A stretch of 33,842 nucleotides of DNA from an uncultured Bacilli bacterium (GTDB lineage: Bacteria > Bacillota_I > Bacilli_A > RF39 > UBA660), in assembly GCA_910588025.1 (NCBI GenBank), contig CAJUQG010000002.1, positions 91,523 through 125,364 on the forward strand, written 5' to 3'. The notes beneath the pieces were generated by a model that was not told the DNA's origin, did not search any database, and saw only the letters and a program-made list of their open reading frames with translations. Each line of letters begins with the position of its first letter. The first letter of the stretch is position 1. The translations under genes were made by a program, and so were the position numbers. Below, piece by piece: positions 9,736 to 16,481 of this stretch.

Positions 9736-10255
9736 TGGAGATAGTGAATATTTGGAACGCTGTTTAAGTTTTTATCGAAAAAATAACGTATTTGCAGTGG
9801 GTAAAAAAATTAGTGAAAGTGAAATTGCTTCGAAAATACATTTATTGTTATTAGAATATCAGCCAGATATTGTTATTATAACAGGCCATGATGCTTATTA
9901 TAAGAAAAAAGGAGATATTCATAATATTCGTAATTATAAGAATACAGAGAATTTTGTGAAAGCTGTTAAAGAAGCAAGAAGATTTGAGAAAAGTCATGAA
10001 AAATTAGTAATTATTGCTGGTGCATGTCAAAGTAATTATGAGGAATTAATTAAAGCTGGAGCTAATTTTGCGTCAAGTCCAAAACGAGTAAATATTCATG
10101 CGTTAGATCCAGCAATTATAGCATCAACAATTGCAATGAGTGAACGAAATAAAGCAATTGATTTAGTTGGATTGTTAGATAAAACGAAATATGGAAAAGA
10201 TGGAATGGGTGGTCTTATGTGCAATGGCCTTATGTATGTAGGATATCCAAGATGA
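9722..10255 (+). pseudogene. yabG: YabG sporulation protease, 5' part removed by element insertion
   Basis: The residues match the C-terminal part of YabG, a peptidase that processes spore coat proteins in the mother cell: DGDSEYLERCLSFYRK, PDIVIITGHDAY, IIAGACQSNYEELIKAGANF, ASSPKRVNIHALDPA. His in TGHDAY and Cys in GACQS are the likely catalytic residues and both are kept. Bacillus YabG is ~290 residues; ~174 remain, so roughly the first 110 are absent. There is a stop at 9719 and no ATG downstream; the TTG at 9752 has no ribosome-binding site and would skip conserved residues. The next gene is veg, as in Bacillus, so this is the native locus. The gene could be restored if the element excises precisely; otherwise it is dead. 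Confidence 0.85.
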
Positions 10256-10266
10256 AAGGGGAAAAT

Positions 10267-10479
10267 ATGAATATAGAAATTATTAAAGAGGAGATGCGAC
10301 AACACGTCAATGAAAGTGTTGAAGTTTCTGTTTTTGGTCTTAGAAATAAGAAAGAATATTTTATAGGGACAATTTCGAAAATGTATCCTTATATTTTTAC
10401 AGTGAGGGTAAATGGAGTAGAAAAAAGTTTCAACTATGCAGATATTATTACTGGTGAAGTACAAGTAAAGTACTTGTAA
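10267..10479 (+). CDS. veg: Veg protein
   Basis: 70 residues from ATG 10267, preceded by AAAGGGG; the stop of yabG (10253-10255) is 11 bases upstream. The sequence (VSVFGLRNKKEYFIGTISK, YPYIFTV, KSFNYADIITGEV) matches the small Veg family, which folds as an Sm-like beta barrel. In B. subtilis Veg is abundant and has been linked to biofilm gene expression and spore germination. The yabG-veg order is the same as in Bacillus. The 7-bp inverted repeat ACAAGTA/TACTTGT (10461-10477) overlaps its stop codon. Whether veg has its own promoter here is unclear, since no obvious sigma-A site lies in the yabG remnant. Confidence 0.9.
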   Translation: MNIEIIKEEMRQHVNESVEVSVFGLRNKKEYFIGTISKMYPYIFTVRVNGVEKSFNYADIITGEVQVKYL

Positions 10480-10485
10480 AAAATG

Positions 10486-10514
10486 TTGATTTCATATATT
10501 ATCTGCTATATGAT
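10486..10514 (+). promoter_or_regulatory. Sigma-A-type promoter of spoVG
   Basis: TTGATT (10486-10491), 17-nt spacer, TATGAT (10509-10514), 41 nt before the spoVG start. I did not find a clear sigma-H pattern, which drives spoVG in B. subtilis. Confidence 0.6.
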
Positions 10515-10554
10515 ATAAGTAAGTTTGATTAAAACTTTAGAAGGAGTGTAAACA

Positions 10555-10821
10555 ATGCAAATTACATCTGTAAGTGTTCGCAAAATCGAAAAAGAAGGCT
10601 CAAAAATGAAAGGAATAGCATCTGTTTTAATCGATGATTCTTTTGCCATTCATGATATTCGTATTATTGAAGGTAATAATGGACTTTTTATTGCAATGCC
10701 AAGTAGAAAGACGGCAACTGGAGATTATCGTGATATTGCCCATCCAATTAATCAAGATGTTCGTAAAACTTTTGAAGAGGCTATTTTTGCTGAATATAAT
10801 AAATGCGAAGATGCTGAATAA
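10555..10821 (+). CDS. spoVG: SpoVG nucleic-acid-binding regulator
   Basis: 88 residues from ATG 10555 with the strong ribosome-binding site AGAAGGAG just upstream. The sequence is a clear SpoVG: KMKGIASVLIDDSFAIHDIR, LFIAMPSRK, YRDIAHPIN. The protein binds DNA/RNA and affects septation in sporulation and, in other Firmicutes, cell-surface and virulence genes. Here it stands alone between its own promoter and a terminator. In B. subtilis several genes (ispE, purR, yabJ) separate veg from spoVG; they are absent here. Confidence 0.97.
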   Translation: MQITSVSVRKIEKEGSKMKGIASVLIDDSFAIHDIRIIEGNNGLFIAMPSRKTATGDYRDIAHPINQDVRKTFEEAIFAEYNKCEDAE

Positions 10822-10830
10822 TTTTTTATA

Positions 10831-10858
10831 GAGGTTTCACAAGGAACTTCTTTTTTTT
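10831..10858 (+). terminator. Terminator after spoVG
   Basis: GAGGTTTC (10831-10838), loop ACAA, GGAACTTC (10843-10850) with two G-T pairs, followed by eight T. Confidence 0.85.
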
Positions 10859-10905
10859 GTCATAATTTTAACTTTCTGTCATAGGTTTTGATAGGAGGAA
10901 TTGTC

Positions 10906-11196
10906 ATGGATAAAAATATAGAAGAAATTATTACTAGTAATCATGAAGTCAAAATTATGGACCGGAGGCAGATTTATTTAACAGGTGTTAAAAAAATTAG
11001 TAGTTTTGATAATGAAGAATTTTTGTTAGAAACCACTATGGGAGTATTACTTTTAAAAGGCGAAGGCTTAGAAATATTACGTTTAGATACTCATGATGGC
11101 AATGTACGCATTAAGGGCAAGATTAATAGTTTTACATATTTAGAAGGAAAAGAAAAAGTGAAAGAAGAATCCATGTTCGCAAAATTGTTTAAATAA
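10906..11196 (+). CDS. yabP: YabP family sporulation protein
   Basis: 96 residues from ATG 10906, preceded by AGGAGG (10893-10898); an in-frame start at 10888 is less likely because it lies upstream of that site. Residues ITSNHEVKIMDRRQIYLTG, SFDNEEFLLETTMG and LKGEGLEI match the YabP/YqfC family. YabP is required for sporulation in B. subtilis and is expressed early in the mother cell under sigma-E. Its stop overlaps the yabQ start by one base (TAATG), the same pairing as in Bacillus, so the two are probably translated together. Confidence 0.9.
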   Translation: MDKNIEEIITSNHEVKIMDRRQIYLTGVKKISSFDNEEFLLETTMGVLLLKGEGLEILRLDTHDGNVRIKGKINSFTYLEGKEKVKEESMFAKLFK

Positions 11197-11510
11197 TGGA
11201 CTATCAATTACAGTTATTATCATTTTTGATTTCTTTTTTGTTTGGTCTTTTCTTTTCTTTCACAAGTCGTGTTCATTATAATTTTGTCTTTTCTTTAAAA
11301 AAGTTATGGCGTTATATTTTGACTGGTTTGTTTATTTTAGATATTGCTTTATTTTACGTTTTATTGATGTATTATGTCAATCATGGAATTGTGCATATTT
11401 ACTTTGTTGGAGTTACTTTTATTGGGTATTTTATCGAGAAACGTCTAACTTTGTATGTCAAAAAATATGTAAAGTCAATTCCACTTATTGCTAAGTATTT
11501 GAACAAATGA
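11196..11510 (+). CDS. yabQ: YabQ sporulation membrane protein
   Basis: 104 residues with three clear hydrophobic segments: ~7-22 (LSFLISFLFGLFFSF), ~35-60 (ILTGLFILDIALFYVLLMYY) and ~66-82 (IYFVGVTFIGYFI), ending in a basic tail. The position directly after yabP and before divIC matches the Bacillus yabP-yabQ-divIC cluster, and sequence and length fit YabQ, needed for spore cortex formation. Similarity is judged mainly from length, topology and context because this family is poorly conserved. Confidence 0.85.
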   Translation: MDYQLQLLSFLISFLFGLFFSFTSRVHYNFVFSLKKLWRYILTGLFILDIALFYVLLMYYVNHGIVHIYFVGVTFIGYFIEKRLTLYVKKYVKSIPLIAKYLNK

Positions 11511-11537
11511 TATAATGGCTAATAATAAGGTGATAGA

Positions 11538-11840
11538 ATGAAAAAGCGGGTTAGTTCAAAGGTCAAACGTCGACTTTGCCTTTTATCGGGAGTATTAGTC
11601 GCAGTTATTAGTATTTTTGTGGGAGCTATTTTTCAAGATTGGATACAAATTGTACAAAATAAAACTTTGATTGCGGATTTAAATTATGAATATAATGAAT
11701 TACTTTCACAAGAGGAATCTTTAAATTCTGAGGTCACAAAGTTACATGATATGGAATATGTAGCTCGTTATGCTAGAGAAAAATATATGTATTCTCTTCC
11801 CAATGAAATTATTATAAAAATTCCAAATAGTTCAAAATAG
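11538..11840 (+). CDS. divIC: DivIC/FtsB-type septum formation protein
   Basis: 100 residues: a basic cytoplasmic N-terminus (MKKRVSSKVKRR), one membrane segment (~12-32), a short coiled coil (NYEYNELLSQEESLNSEV) and the FtsB/DivIC-type end (EYVARYAREKYMYSLPNE). These bitopic proteins form the DivIB-FtsL-DivIC division subcomplex. The start is ATG 11538 with AAGGTGAT upstream. In Bacillus divIC follows yabQ, as here, but the genes that come next there (yabR, spoIIE, tilS) are missing; the map jumps to the truA-rplM region. Confidence 0.9.
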   Translation: MKKRVSSKVKRRLCLLSGVLVAVISIFVGAIFQDWIQIVQNKTLIADLNYEYNELLSQEESLNSEVTKLHDMEYVARYAREKYMYSLPNEIIIKIPNSSK

Positions 11841-11863
11841 GAAAGATTTTCTTTCTTTTTTTT
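11841..11863 (+). terminator. Weak terminator after divIC
   Basis: GAAAGA (11841-11846), loop TTT, TCTTTC (11850-11855), then a T run. The stem is short and AT-rich. Confidence 0.5.
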
Positions 11864-11899
11864 GTCTTTTCTATTAGAATATATCCTGAAGTGATAATT

Positions 11900-12625
11900 A
11901 TGCCAAAACAGATACATTTGCAAAATGTTGGTATACAAGCGAAAAATAAAAAGATTTTTGATCATTTTACCTTTGATTTGATTGAGGGAAAGGACGTTTG
12001 TTTAGTAGGAGTAGAGGGAGTTGGAAAAACTTTACTTTTACGTGCTATTTTAGGGGAAGAAAATTTTTCGGGCGATATTTTAAAAGAAGCATCTTGTCGT
12101 GGTATAACGAGATCTTTGATAAAAATAGAGGATTCTATCAGCCAATATTTAAATTATGATGATTTAAGTGATAAAGAACAAGAAATGGTAAATAAATTTC
12201 TGAATCTGAAATCTTTGTCTTATTCCATTATTAAGTTAACCAAAAAGTTTCAATTGAAAGTAATGATGTTAAAACAAATTTTAATGAAACCTACGTTTTT
12301 TTTTCTAGATGATTTATTGTATGATTTTACCAAAGAAGAAAAAGAAGATTTCTTTTTACTTTGTCATCAAAATCAAATTACTCTTTTTTACGTTACTAGT
12401 AATTTGGAAGATGCCATTTCTTTTCCTTACTTAGTGGTTATGGGTAAAAATGGTATTTTAATGGAAGGACCTACCTTGGCCGTTTTAAAAGAAGAAAAAA
12501 TTATGAAACGTTTAGGTTTTTCCTTACCATTTTTTATCGATTTGTCTTTACAATTGCAAAGTTATGATTTAATTGACGACATTTATTTAGATGGGAAGGA
12601 GTTAACGGAACGTTTATGGAAGTAA
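11900..12625 (+). CDS. Degenerate ECF-transporter ATPase, EcfA1-like
   Basis: 241 residues from ATG 11900 (GAAGTGAT upstream; the in-frame GTG at 11891 is the alternative). It is an ABC ATPase fold with an intact Walker A (GVEGVGKT). Walker B reads FFFLDDL, with Asp in place of the catalytic Glu; the LSGGQ signature is unrecognisable (IIKLTKKFQ region), and the switch His position is Ser (YVTSNLEDA). The tail GFSLPFFIDLSLQLQ matches the EcfA-specific LGLxxPFxxELAxxL end. Gene position also fits: ecfA1-ecfA2-ecfT-truA is the usual order. It probably binds nucleotide at most and does not hydrolyse it efficiently. The frame is intact, so it seems retained rather than a pseudogene. Confidence 0.65.
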   Translation: MPKQIHLQNVGIQAKNKKIFDHFTFDLIEGKDVCLVGVEGVGKTLLLRAILGEENFSGDILKEASCRGITRSLIKIEDSISQYLNYDDLSDKEQEMVNKFLNLKSLSYSIIKLTKKFQLKVMMLKQILMKPTFFFLDDLLYDFTKEEKEDFFLLCHQNQITLFYVTSNLEDAISFPYLVVMGKNGILMEGPTLAVLKEEKIMKRLGFSLPFFIDLSLQLQSYDLIDDIYLDGKELTERLWK

Positions 12626-13272
12626 AACTAAAGGATTTTATTGAACCAGGGAAAATAGTGGCCCTTGTTAATTTTCGTGGCTCTTTTCAAAAATTAAAAA
12701 ATAATTATAAAATTTCTTATATTGTCGATGATTTATTTTTGCAAAATATTAGTGTTTATAAGTACTTAGAAAAAAGATTAGGGCAATTCTCTAAAGAAAA
12801 ATTTGAAGATGCTTGTCGAATGGCTTTATTAGATAGTTCTATTTTGGAACAAAATGTTAGTAAGTTATCTTATACGGAATCAAAAAAATTAAGATTTGTG
12901 GAAGCGTTATTGTTAAATTCTGAAACTTTTTTCTTTGTTCATTTTGAAAATGGGAATTTGTTTAAAAATCGTAGTTATTATCAAAAATTGTTTTTGAAAT
13001 TAATAAAGTATGGCAAGTGTATCATTTTAGTGACTGATGATCTTTCTTTCTTAATGGGATTGGTATCTTCTTTTTACTTGTTTGATGATACAGGTTGTCG
13101 TATCGTAAGTGATTTTTATGAGGATACAATTTATAAGTCTGTTCCTATGCCTTTCGTAATTTCTTATGTTAAGTATTTAGAGCAACAAGGATTAAAAATA
13201 GATCATTATTTAGAACCAAAAGAGGTTTTAAAAGCGATATATCGGAGCGTTACTGCAGGTGAGCGTTTATGA
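12616..13272 (+). CDS. Degenerate ECF-transporter ATPase, EcfA2-like, without P-loop
   Basis: 218 residues; its ATG overlaps the end of the previous gene by 10 bases. Traces of an EcfA2 remain: GKIVALVNFRGSFQKLK sits where Walker A should be but lacks GKT/S, YIVDDLFLQNISVYKYLE lies at the Q-loop region, KLSYTESKKLRFVEALLL resembles the signature helix, and PMPFVISYVKYLEQQGLKI resembles the EcfA C-terminal motif. Walker B (FFFVHFENG) has lost both acidic residues. It cannot be an active ATPase. Both reading frame and tight coupling to its neighbours are preserved, and the last four bases overlap truA (ATGA). No ecfT is present. It may be a scaffold partner of the upstream protein, or a relic kept for truA translation. 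Confidence 0.55.
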   Translation: MEVKLKDFIEPGKIVALVNFRGSFQKLKNNYKISYIVDDLFLQNISVYKYLEKRLGQFSKEKFEDACRMALLDSSILEQNVSKLSYTESKKLRFVEALLLNSETFFFVHFENGNLFKNRSYYQKLFLKLIKYGKCIILVTDDLSFLMGLVSSFYLFDDTGCRIVSDFYEDTIYKSVPMPFVISYVKYLEQQGLKIDHYLEPKEVLKAIYRSVTAGERL

Positions 13273-13988
13273 GATATTTGATACGAATTTCGTATGATGG
13301 AAGTAAATTTTATGGGTTTCAACGATTAAAGAATCATTCAACTATTCAAAAAAGTTTAGAAGAAGCGTTAACAAAAATTGATGGAAATCCAGTGGTTGTA
13401 AAGGGTGCTGGTAGAACGGACCGAGGTGTACATGCGAATGATCAATGTGTTCATTTTGATTTGAATCATGAAATTCCATCAGAAGGTTTGAAGTCCATTT
13501 TAAATAAACTAATAGGGCCTTATATTTATGTTAAAACTTGTGAAGTGGTTTCTCTTGATTTTCATGCTCGTTTTTCCGTGAAACAAAAAACTTATCGTTA
13601 TCGAATTTATTTTGGGTCATATTGTCCTCAACTGTATGATTATGTGACGTTTTATCCTAAAAGTTTGGATATAAATTTAATGAAAGAGGCAAGTAAACTT
13701 TTTTTGGGAGTACATGATTTTCGAATGTTTGTAAGTGGAGAACGAGAAAATAATATGTCCATTTTATATGATATTTCATTTCATGAAGAAGAGGAATTTT
13801 TAGATATTATTTTTGTTGGTCGAAGTTTTTATCGATATATGGTTCGTAATATTGTGGGAGCACTTCTAGATGTTTCTTCCAAAAAAAGAGAATCTTCAGA
13901 AATTGTGAGAGCTTTAAATGGCGAGGAAGTAAAGCAATTTTCAACAGCAATGAGTCAAGGTTTATATCTTGAGAAAATAGAGTATTAA
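13269..13988 (+). CDS. truA: tRNA pseudouridine(38-40) synthase TruA
   Basis: 239 residues. It has the N-terminal fold start (RISYDGSKFYGFQ), the catalytic Asp motif GAGRTDRGVHANDQ, the second conserved block (VKQKTYRYRIYFG) and the C-terminal FYRYMVRNIVGALLDV. TruA isomerises uridines 38-40 in the anticodon stem of many tRNAs. Its start overlaps the stop of the degenerate EcfA2 gene by four bases, so translation is coupled; length is normal for the family. Confidence 0.97.
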   Translation: MRYLIRISYDGSKFYGFQRLKNHSTIQKSLEEALTKIDGNPVVVKGAGRTDRGVHANDQCVHFDLNHEIPSEGLKSILNKLIGPYIYVKTCEVVSLDFHARFSVKQKTYRYRIYFGSYCPQLYDYVTFYPKSLDINLMKEASKLFLGVHDFRMFVSGERENNMSILYDISFHEEEEFLDIIFVGRSFYRYMVRNIVGALLDVSSKKRESSEIVRALNGEEVKQFSTAMSQGLYLEKIEY

Positions 13989-14104
13989 TTTTAATTGTGT
14001 TGATAAGTGGAAGAGTTGTTTTAAAAAAATATTAGGTATTTTTTAAAGAAAAGTTATTTTTCCTGTCAAATGATGAAAAATTCTAGATTTTTACGCGATT
14101 TTAT

Positions 14105-14133
14105 TTGACTTTTCTGTGATACTCGCATATAAT
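14105..14133 (+). promoter_or_regulatory. Strong sigma-A promoter of rplM-rpsI
   Basis: TTGACT (14105-14110), 17-nt spacer, perfect TATAAT (14128-14133). Transcription would start near 14140 and leave a ~75-nt leader before rplM. Confidence 0.85.
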
Positions 14134-14154
14134 TTTAATCGGTACATTTTGTTT

Positions 14155-14197
14155 GTTTTGACCTATCTAGCCCTGGGAAAGTGAACATAGGAAAAAC
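14155..14197 (+). ncRNA. Ribosomal protein leader in front of rplM (L13-leader-like)
   Basis: GTTTT-GA-CCTAT (14155-14166) pairs with ATAGG-A-AAAAC (14187-14197), enclosing a conserved-looking loop containing TCTAGCCCTGGGAAAGTGAA. It lies between a strong promoter and the rplM ribosome-binding site. Rfam describes L13 leaders upstream of rplM in Firmicutes, thought to bind L13 for autoregulation. I recognise the position and hairpin plan but could not run the covariance model. Confidence 0.5.
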
Positions 14198-14214
14198 AAT
14201 GAAAGGAAATTTTT

Positions 14215-14646
14215 ATGAGTACATTTTTACAAAAAAAAGAAAATATTGAACGTACTTGGTATGTTGTAGATGCAAGTGGAAAACCACTTGGTCGTGTTGC
14301 TTCAAAAGTGGCTACAATTTTAAGAGGAAAACATAAACCTACTTATACACCTTATGTAGACTGTGGAGATTATGTTGTGGTTATTAATGCAGAAAAGGCA
14401 ATTTTAACTGGAAATAAGTTAAATGATAAGATGTATTATAATCATAGTGGATATCCAGGAGGACTTCGTGAGCGAAATGCTAAAACGATGATTAATCAAT
14501 ATCCAGAAGAAATGATGGAAAGAGCTATTAAAGGAATGTTACCTCATAATAGACTTGGAAGAGCTATGGGTAAGAAGTTATTTGTTTATCGTGGAAGCGA
14601 TCATAAACATGGAGCTCAAAAACCTGTAGAGCTAAAAATAGATTAG
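14215..14646 (+). CDS. rplM: 50S ribosomal protein L13
   Basis: 143 residues with the family hallmarks RTWYVVDASGKPLGRVAS, LRGKHKPTYTPYVDCGDYV, GYPGGLRERNAKTM and MLPHNRLGRAMGKKLFVY. It is an early-assembling large-subunit protein that contacts 23S rRNA. The start is ATG 14215 after AAAGGAAA. It is co-transcribed with rpsI 12 bases downstream. Confidence 0.98.
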   Translation: MSTFLQKKENIERTWYVVDASGKPLGRVASKVATILRGKHKPTYTPYVDCGDYVVVINAEKAILTGNKLNDKMYYNHSGYPGGLRERNAKTMINQYPEEMMERAIKGMLPHNRLGRAMGKKLFVYRGSDHKHGAQKPVELKID

Positions 14647-14658
14647 GAGGACTAAAAA

Positions 14659-15075
14659 ATGGCAAAACAAAGCTGGAAAGCTACTGGACGTAGAAAACAA
14701 TCAAGTGCTCAAGTTATTTTAACAAGTGGTACTGGTAATATTACTGTTAATGGCGTAGATGTTAATGAATATATGCCTTATCAAACTTTAGTTATGGATT
14801 TAAAACAACCACTTGTTTTAACAAATAATGAAAATCGTTTTGATATCACTGTAACTGTAAAAGGTGGCGGTTATTCTGGACAAACTGGTGCAATTCGTTT
14901 AGGTATTGCTAGAGCTCTTATGGAGTTTGATGCTAATACTGATCAATCTAGAGATGATTCTTATCGTAAGATTTTAAAATCGAATGGAATGATTACCAGA
15001 GACCCACGTGTGAAAGAACGTAAAAAATATGGTCTTAGAAAAGCACGTAGAGCTCCACAATTTTCAAAACGTTAA
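14659..15075 (+). CDS. rpsI: 30S ribosomal protein S9
   Basis: 138 residues: ATGRRKQSSAQV at the start, VKGGGYSGQTGAIRLGIARA in the middle and the basic tail KYGLRKARRAPQFSKR, whose final Lys-Arg reaches the tRNA anticodon loop in the P site. Ribosome-binding site AGGAGG lies between it and rplM. A terminator follows directly. Confidence 0.98.
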   Translation: MAKQSWKATGRRKQSSAQVILTSGTGNITVNGVDVNEYMPYQTLVMDLKQPLVLTNNENRFDITVTVKGGGYSGQTGAIRLGIARALMEFDANTDQSRDDSYRKILKSNGMITRDPRVKERKKYGLRKARRAPQFSKR

Positions 15076-15085
15076 TATTTTTCTT

Positions 15086-15110
15086 AAACTCCGTAAAGGA
15101 GTTTTTTTGT
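15086..15110 (+). terminator. Terminator after rpsI
   Basis: AAACTCC (15086-15092), loop GTAAA, GGAGTTT (15098-15104) and a T run. Confidence 0.9.
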
Positions 15111-15188
15111 TGTAAACTGTATTTTTTATTTGAACTTTTTTCTTTTCATATTATTTTAATATGTGATAGGATTAAAATAGGTGGTAGT

Positions 15189-15707
15189 ATGAAATTTCGT
15201 AAAACTTTATTTTTTGAAATTCCGAGTAGAGATTTTATTATGCCTGTTTATACGGAAGAAGATATTAATGTTTTAAAAACTTTTTTAGAGGATGATGAAG
15301 TTCAGTTTTCTATTGGATTTAAAAGTGAAGAGGATACAGAAGGATACTATTTTATTGGGCAAGTAAAGGAATTTACTGATGTATTTCGTTTGAAAGATTT
15401 TCCTGTAGTTTATCGTAAGCGTATCGTGGATATCTTAAAGGGACTTCAAGAAAATCCTATTTATATAACAATGGATGAAGAAATGCGCATGATACAAATG
15501 ATTGTATATTTTAAAATGACGAAGAATGGTCCTAAAGCTTTTATTGTGGATTATCATGAAGAAACGATTAAAAAGCTAAATAAGCAAGGAATTTGTGATT
15601 ATTATATGAAAGAAGTTCCGGTGTATGTAATGGGAAATTATGAACAACGTCATTGTTATATGGAGGATGAAATCTTTTATCAATTAAAAAATCCAAATTA
15701 TGAATAA
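15189..15707 (+). CDS. Unknown 172-residue protein between rpsI and cwlD
   Basis: I do not recognise this protein. It is soluble and acidic, rich in Met and Tyr, with no membrane segment, signal peptide or cysteine cluster. Segments: DFIMPVYTEEDINVLKTFLE near the start, GYYFIGQVKEFTDVFRLKDF, a central FPVVYRKRIVDILKGLQENP helix-like stretch, and YMKEVPVYVMGNYEQRHCYM near the end. ATG 15189 follows GGTGG. It lies where ybaJ/ybaK-type genes sit between rpsI and cwlD in Bacillus, but I see no similarity to them. Between it and cwlD, TTCTTTT/AAAAGAA (~15718-15734) can pair. Confidence 0.75.
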   Translation: MKFRKTLFFEIPSRDFIMPVYTEEDINVLKTFLEDDEVQFSIGFKSEEDTEGYYFIGQVKEFTDVFRLKDFPVVYRKRIVDILKGLQENPIYITMDEEMRMIQMIVYFKMTKNGPKAFIVDYHEETIKKLNKQGICDYYMKEVPVYVMGNYEQRHCYMEDEIFYQLKNPNYE

Positions 15708-15821
15708 AATAGTAGAATTCTTTTATTAAAAGAAGAAAAGATTGTAAATGATAGAAAATAAATTATTAAAAAAGATTCTATTTTTCTTTCTAAGAATAGT
15801 TCTGTAGCATAGAATTATGGT

Positions 15822-16481
15822 ATGAAACGATATGATTTAATAATTTTTACTTTTTTTCTTTTTTTGATTTGTTTGCTTTCTTTTCCTATTGTGAATGCTC
15901 ATTTGCCTTTAAGTGGTAAAGTAATTTATATTGATCCTGGTCATGGTGGTGTAGATCCTGGTAGTGTAGTAGGTGAAGTTTATGAAAAAGATATCAATTT
16001 AGCTATTTCACAATATTTAGAAAAAGAATTAGGTAAATATGGAGCTTTGGTTTCTTTAACAAGAGACGGGGATTATGATTTAGGAAGTCCTAAGGCTACT
16101 TATCGAAAAAAGAGTGATTTTGATCAACGAATTAAAAAAATTAATCAAAGTAAAACGGATTTATATATTTCTATTCATTTAAATGTATTAGCAAATAAAA
16201 AATATTATGGGCCACAAGTTTTTTATCTTAAAAATGATGAAAAAAGTAAGGAAATTGCTAATCAATTACAAAAAGTATTGAATGAAAAGTTAGGAAGTGA
16301 TCGAGAAATAAAACCAATTCCTTCTTCTACTTATATGTATTCTAAGTTAAAAGTGCCAGGTGTATTGGTGGAATGTGGTTTTTTATCTAATCCAGCAGAA
16401 AAAGAAAAGTTGATAACAGAAAGTTATCAACAAGAATTTGCATCTTATTTGGCTTATGCTATTCAAAGTCTTAATTTTTAA
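15822..16481 (+). CDS. cwlD: N-acetylmuramoyl-L-alanine amidase CwlD
   Basis: 219 residues. A signal anchor (~5-26) is followed by a single Amidase_3 domain with all catalytic and zinc residues: His in YIDPGHGGVDPG, Glu in VYEKDIN, His in YISIHLN and Glu in GVLVECGFLSN. CwlD removes peptides from muramic acid so that muramic-delta-lactam can form in spore cortex; germination enzymes recognise that lactam. The rpsI-x-cwlD order matches Bacillus and supports CwlD over a vegetative amidase. No strong Shine-Dalgarno precedes ATG 15822. The last 11 bases overlap the convergent minus-strand gene, with no terminator between. Confidence 0.92.
   Translation: MKRYDLIIFTFFLFLICLLSFPIVNAHLPLSGKVIYIDPGHGGVDPGSVVGEVYEKDINLAISQYLEKELGKYGALVSLTRDGDYDLGSPKATYRKKSDFDQRIKKINQSKTDLYISIHLNVLANKKYYGPQVFYLKNDEKSKEIANQLQKVLNEKLGSDREIKPIPSSTYMYSKLKVPGVLVECGFLSNPAEKEKLITESYQQEFASYLAYAIQSLNF

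Noticed and set aside
10461..10477. ACAAGTA/TACTTGT hairpin at the end of veg as a terminator
   Set aside because: It is followed by A rather than T on the plus strand; spoVG has its own promoter next to it, so it may be a binding site or chance.
10860..10887. Sigma-E promoter before yabP (TCATAATT, 12 nt, CATAGGTT)
   Set aside because: Suggestive, but the -10 match is partial and transcription would start on the ribosome-binding site; not strong enough to list.
15795..15815. Forespore (sigma-G-type) promoter before cwlD (GAATA...CATAGAATT)
   Set aside because: The spacing between the two elements is much shorter than the ~15 nt of known sigma-G promoters.
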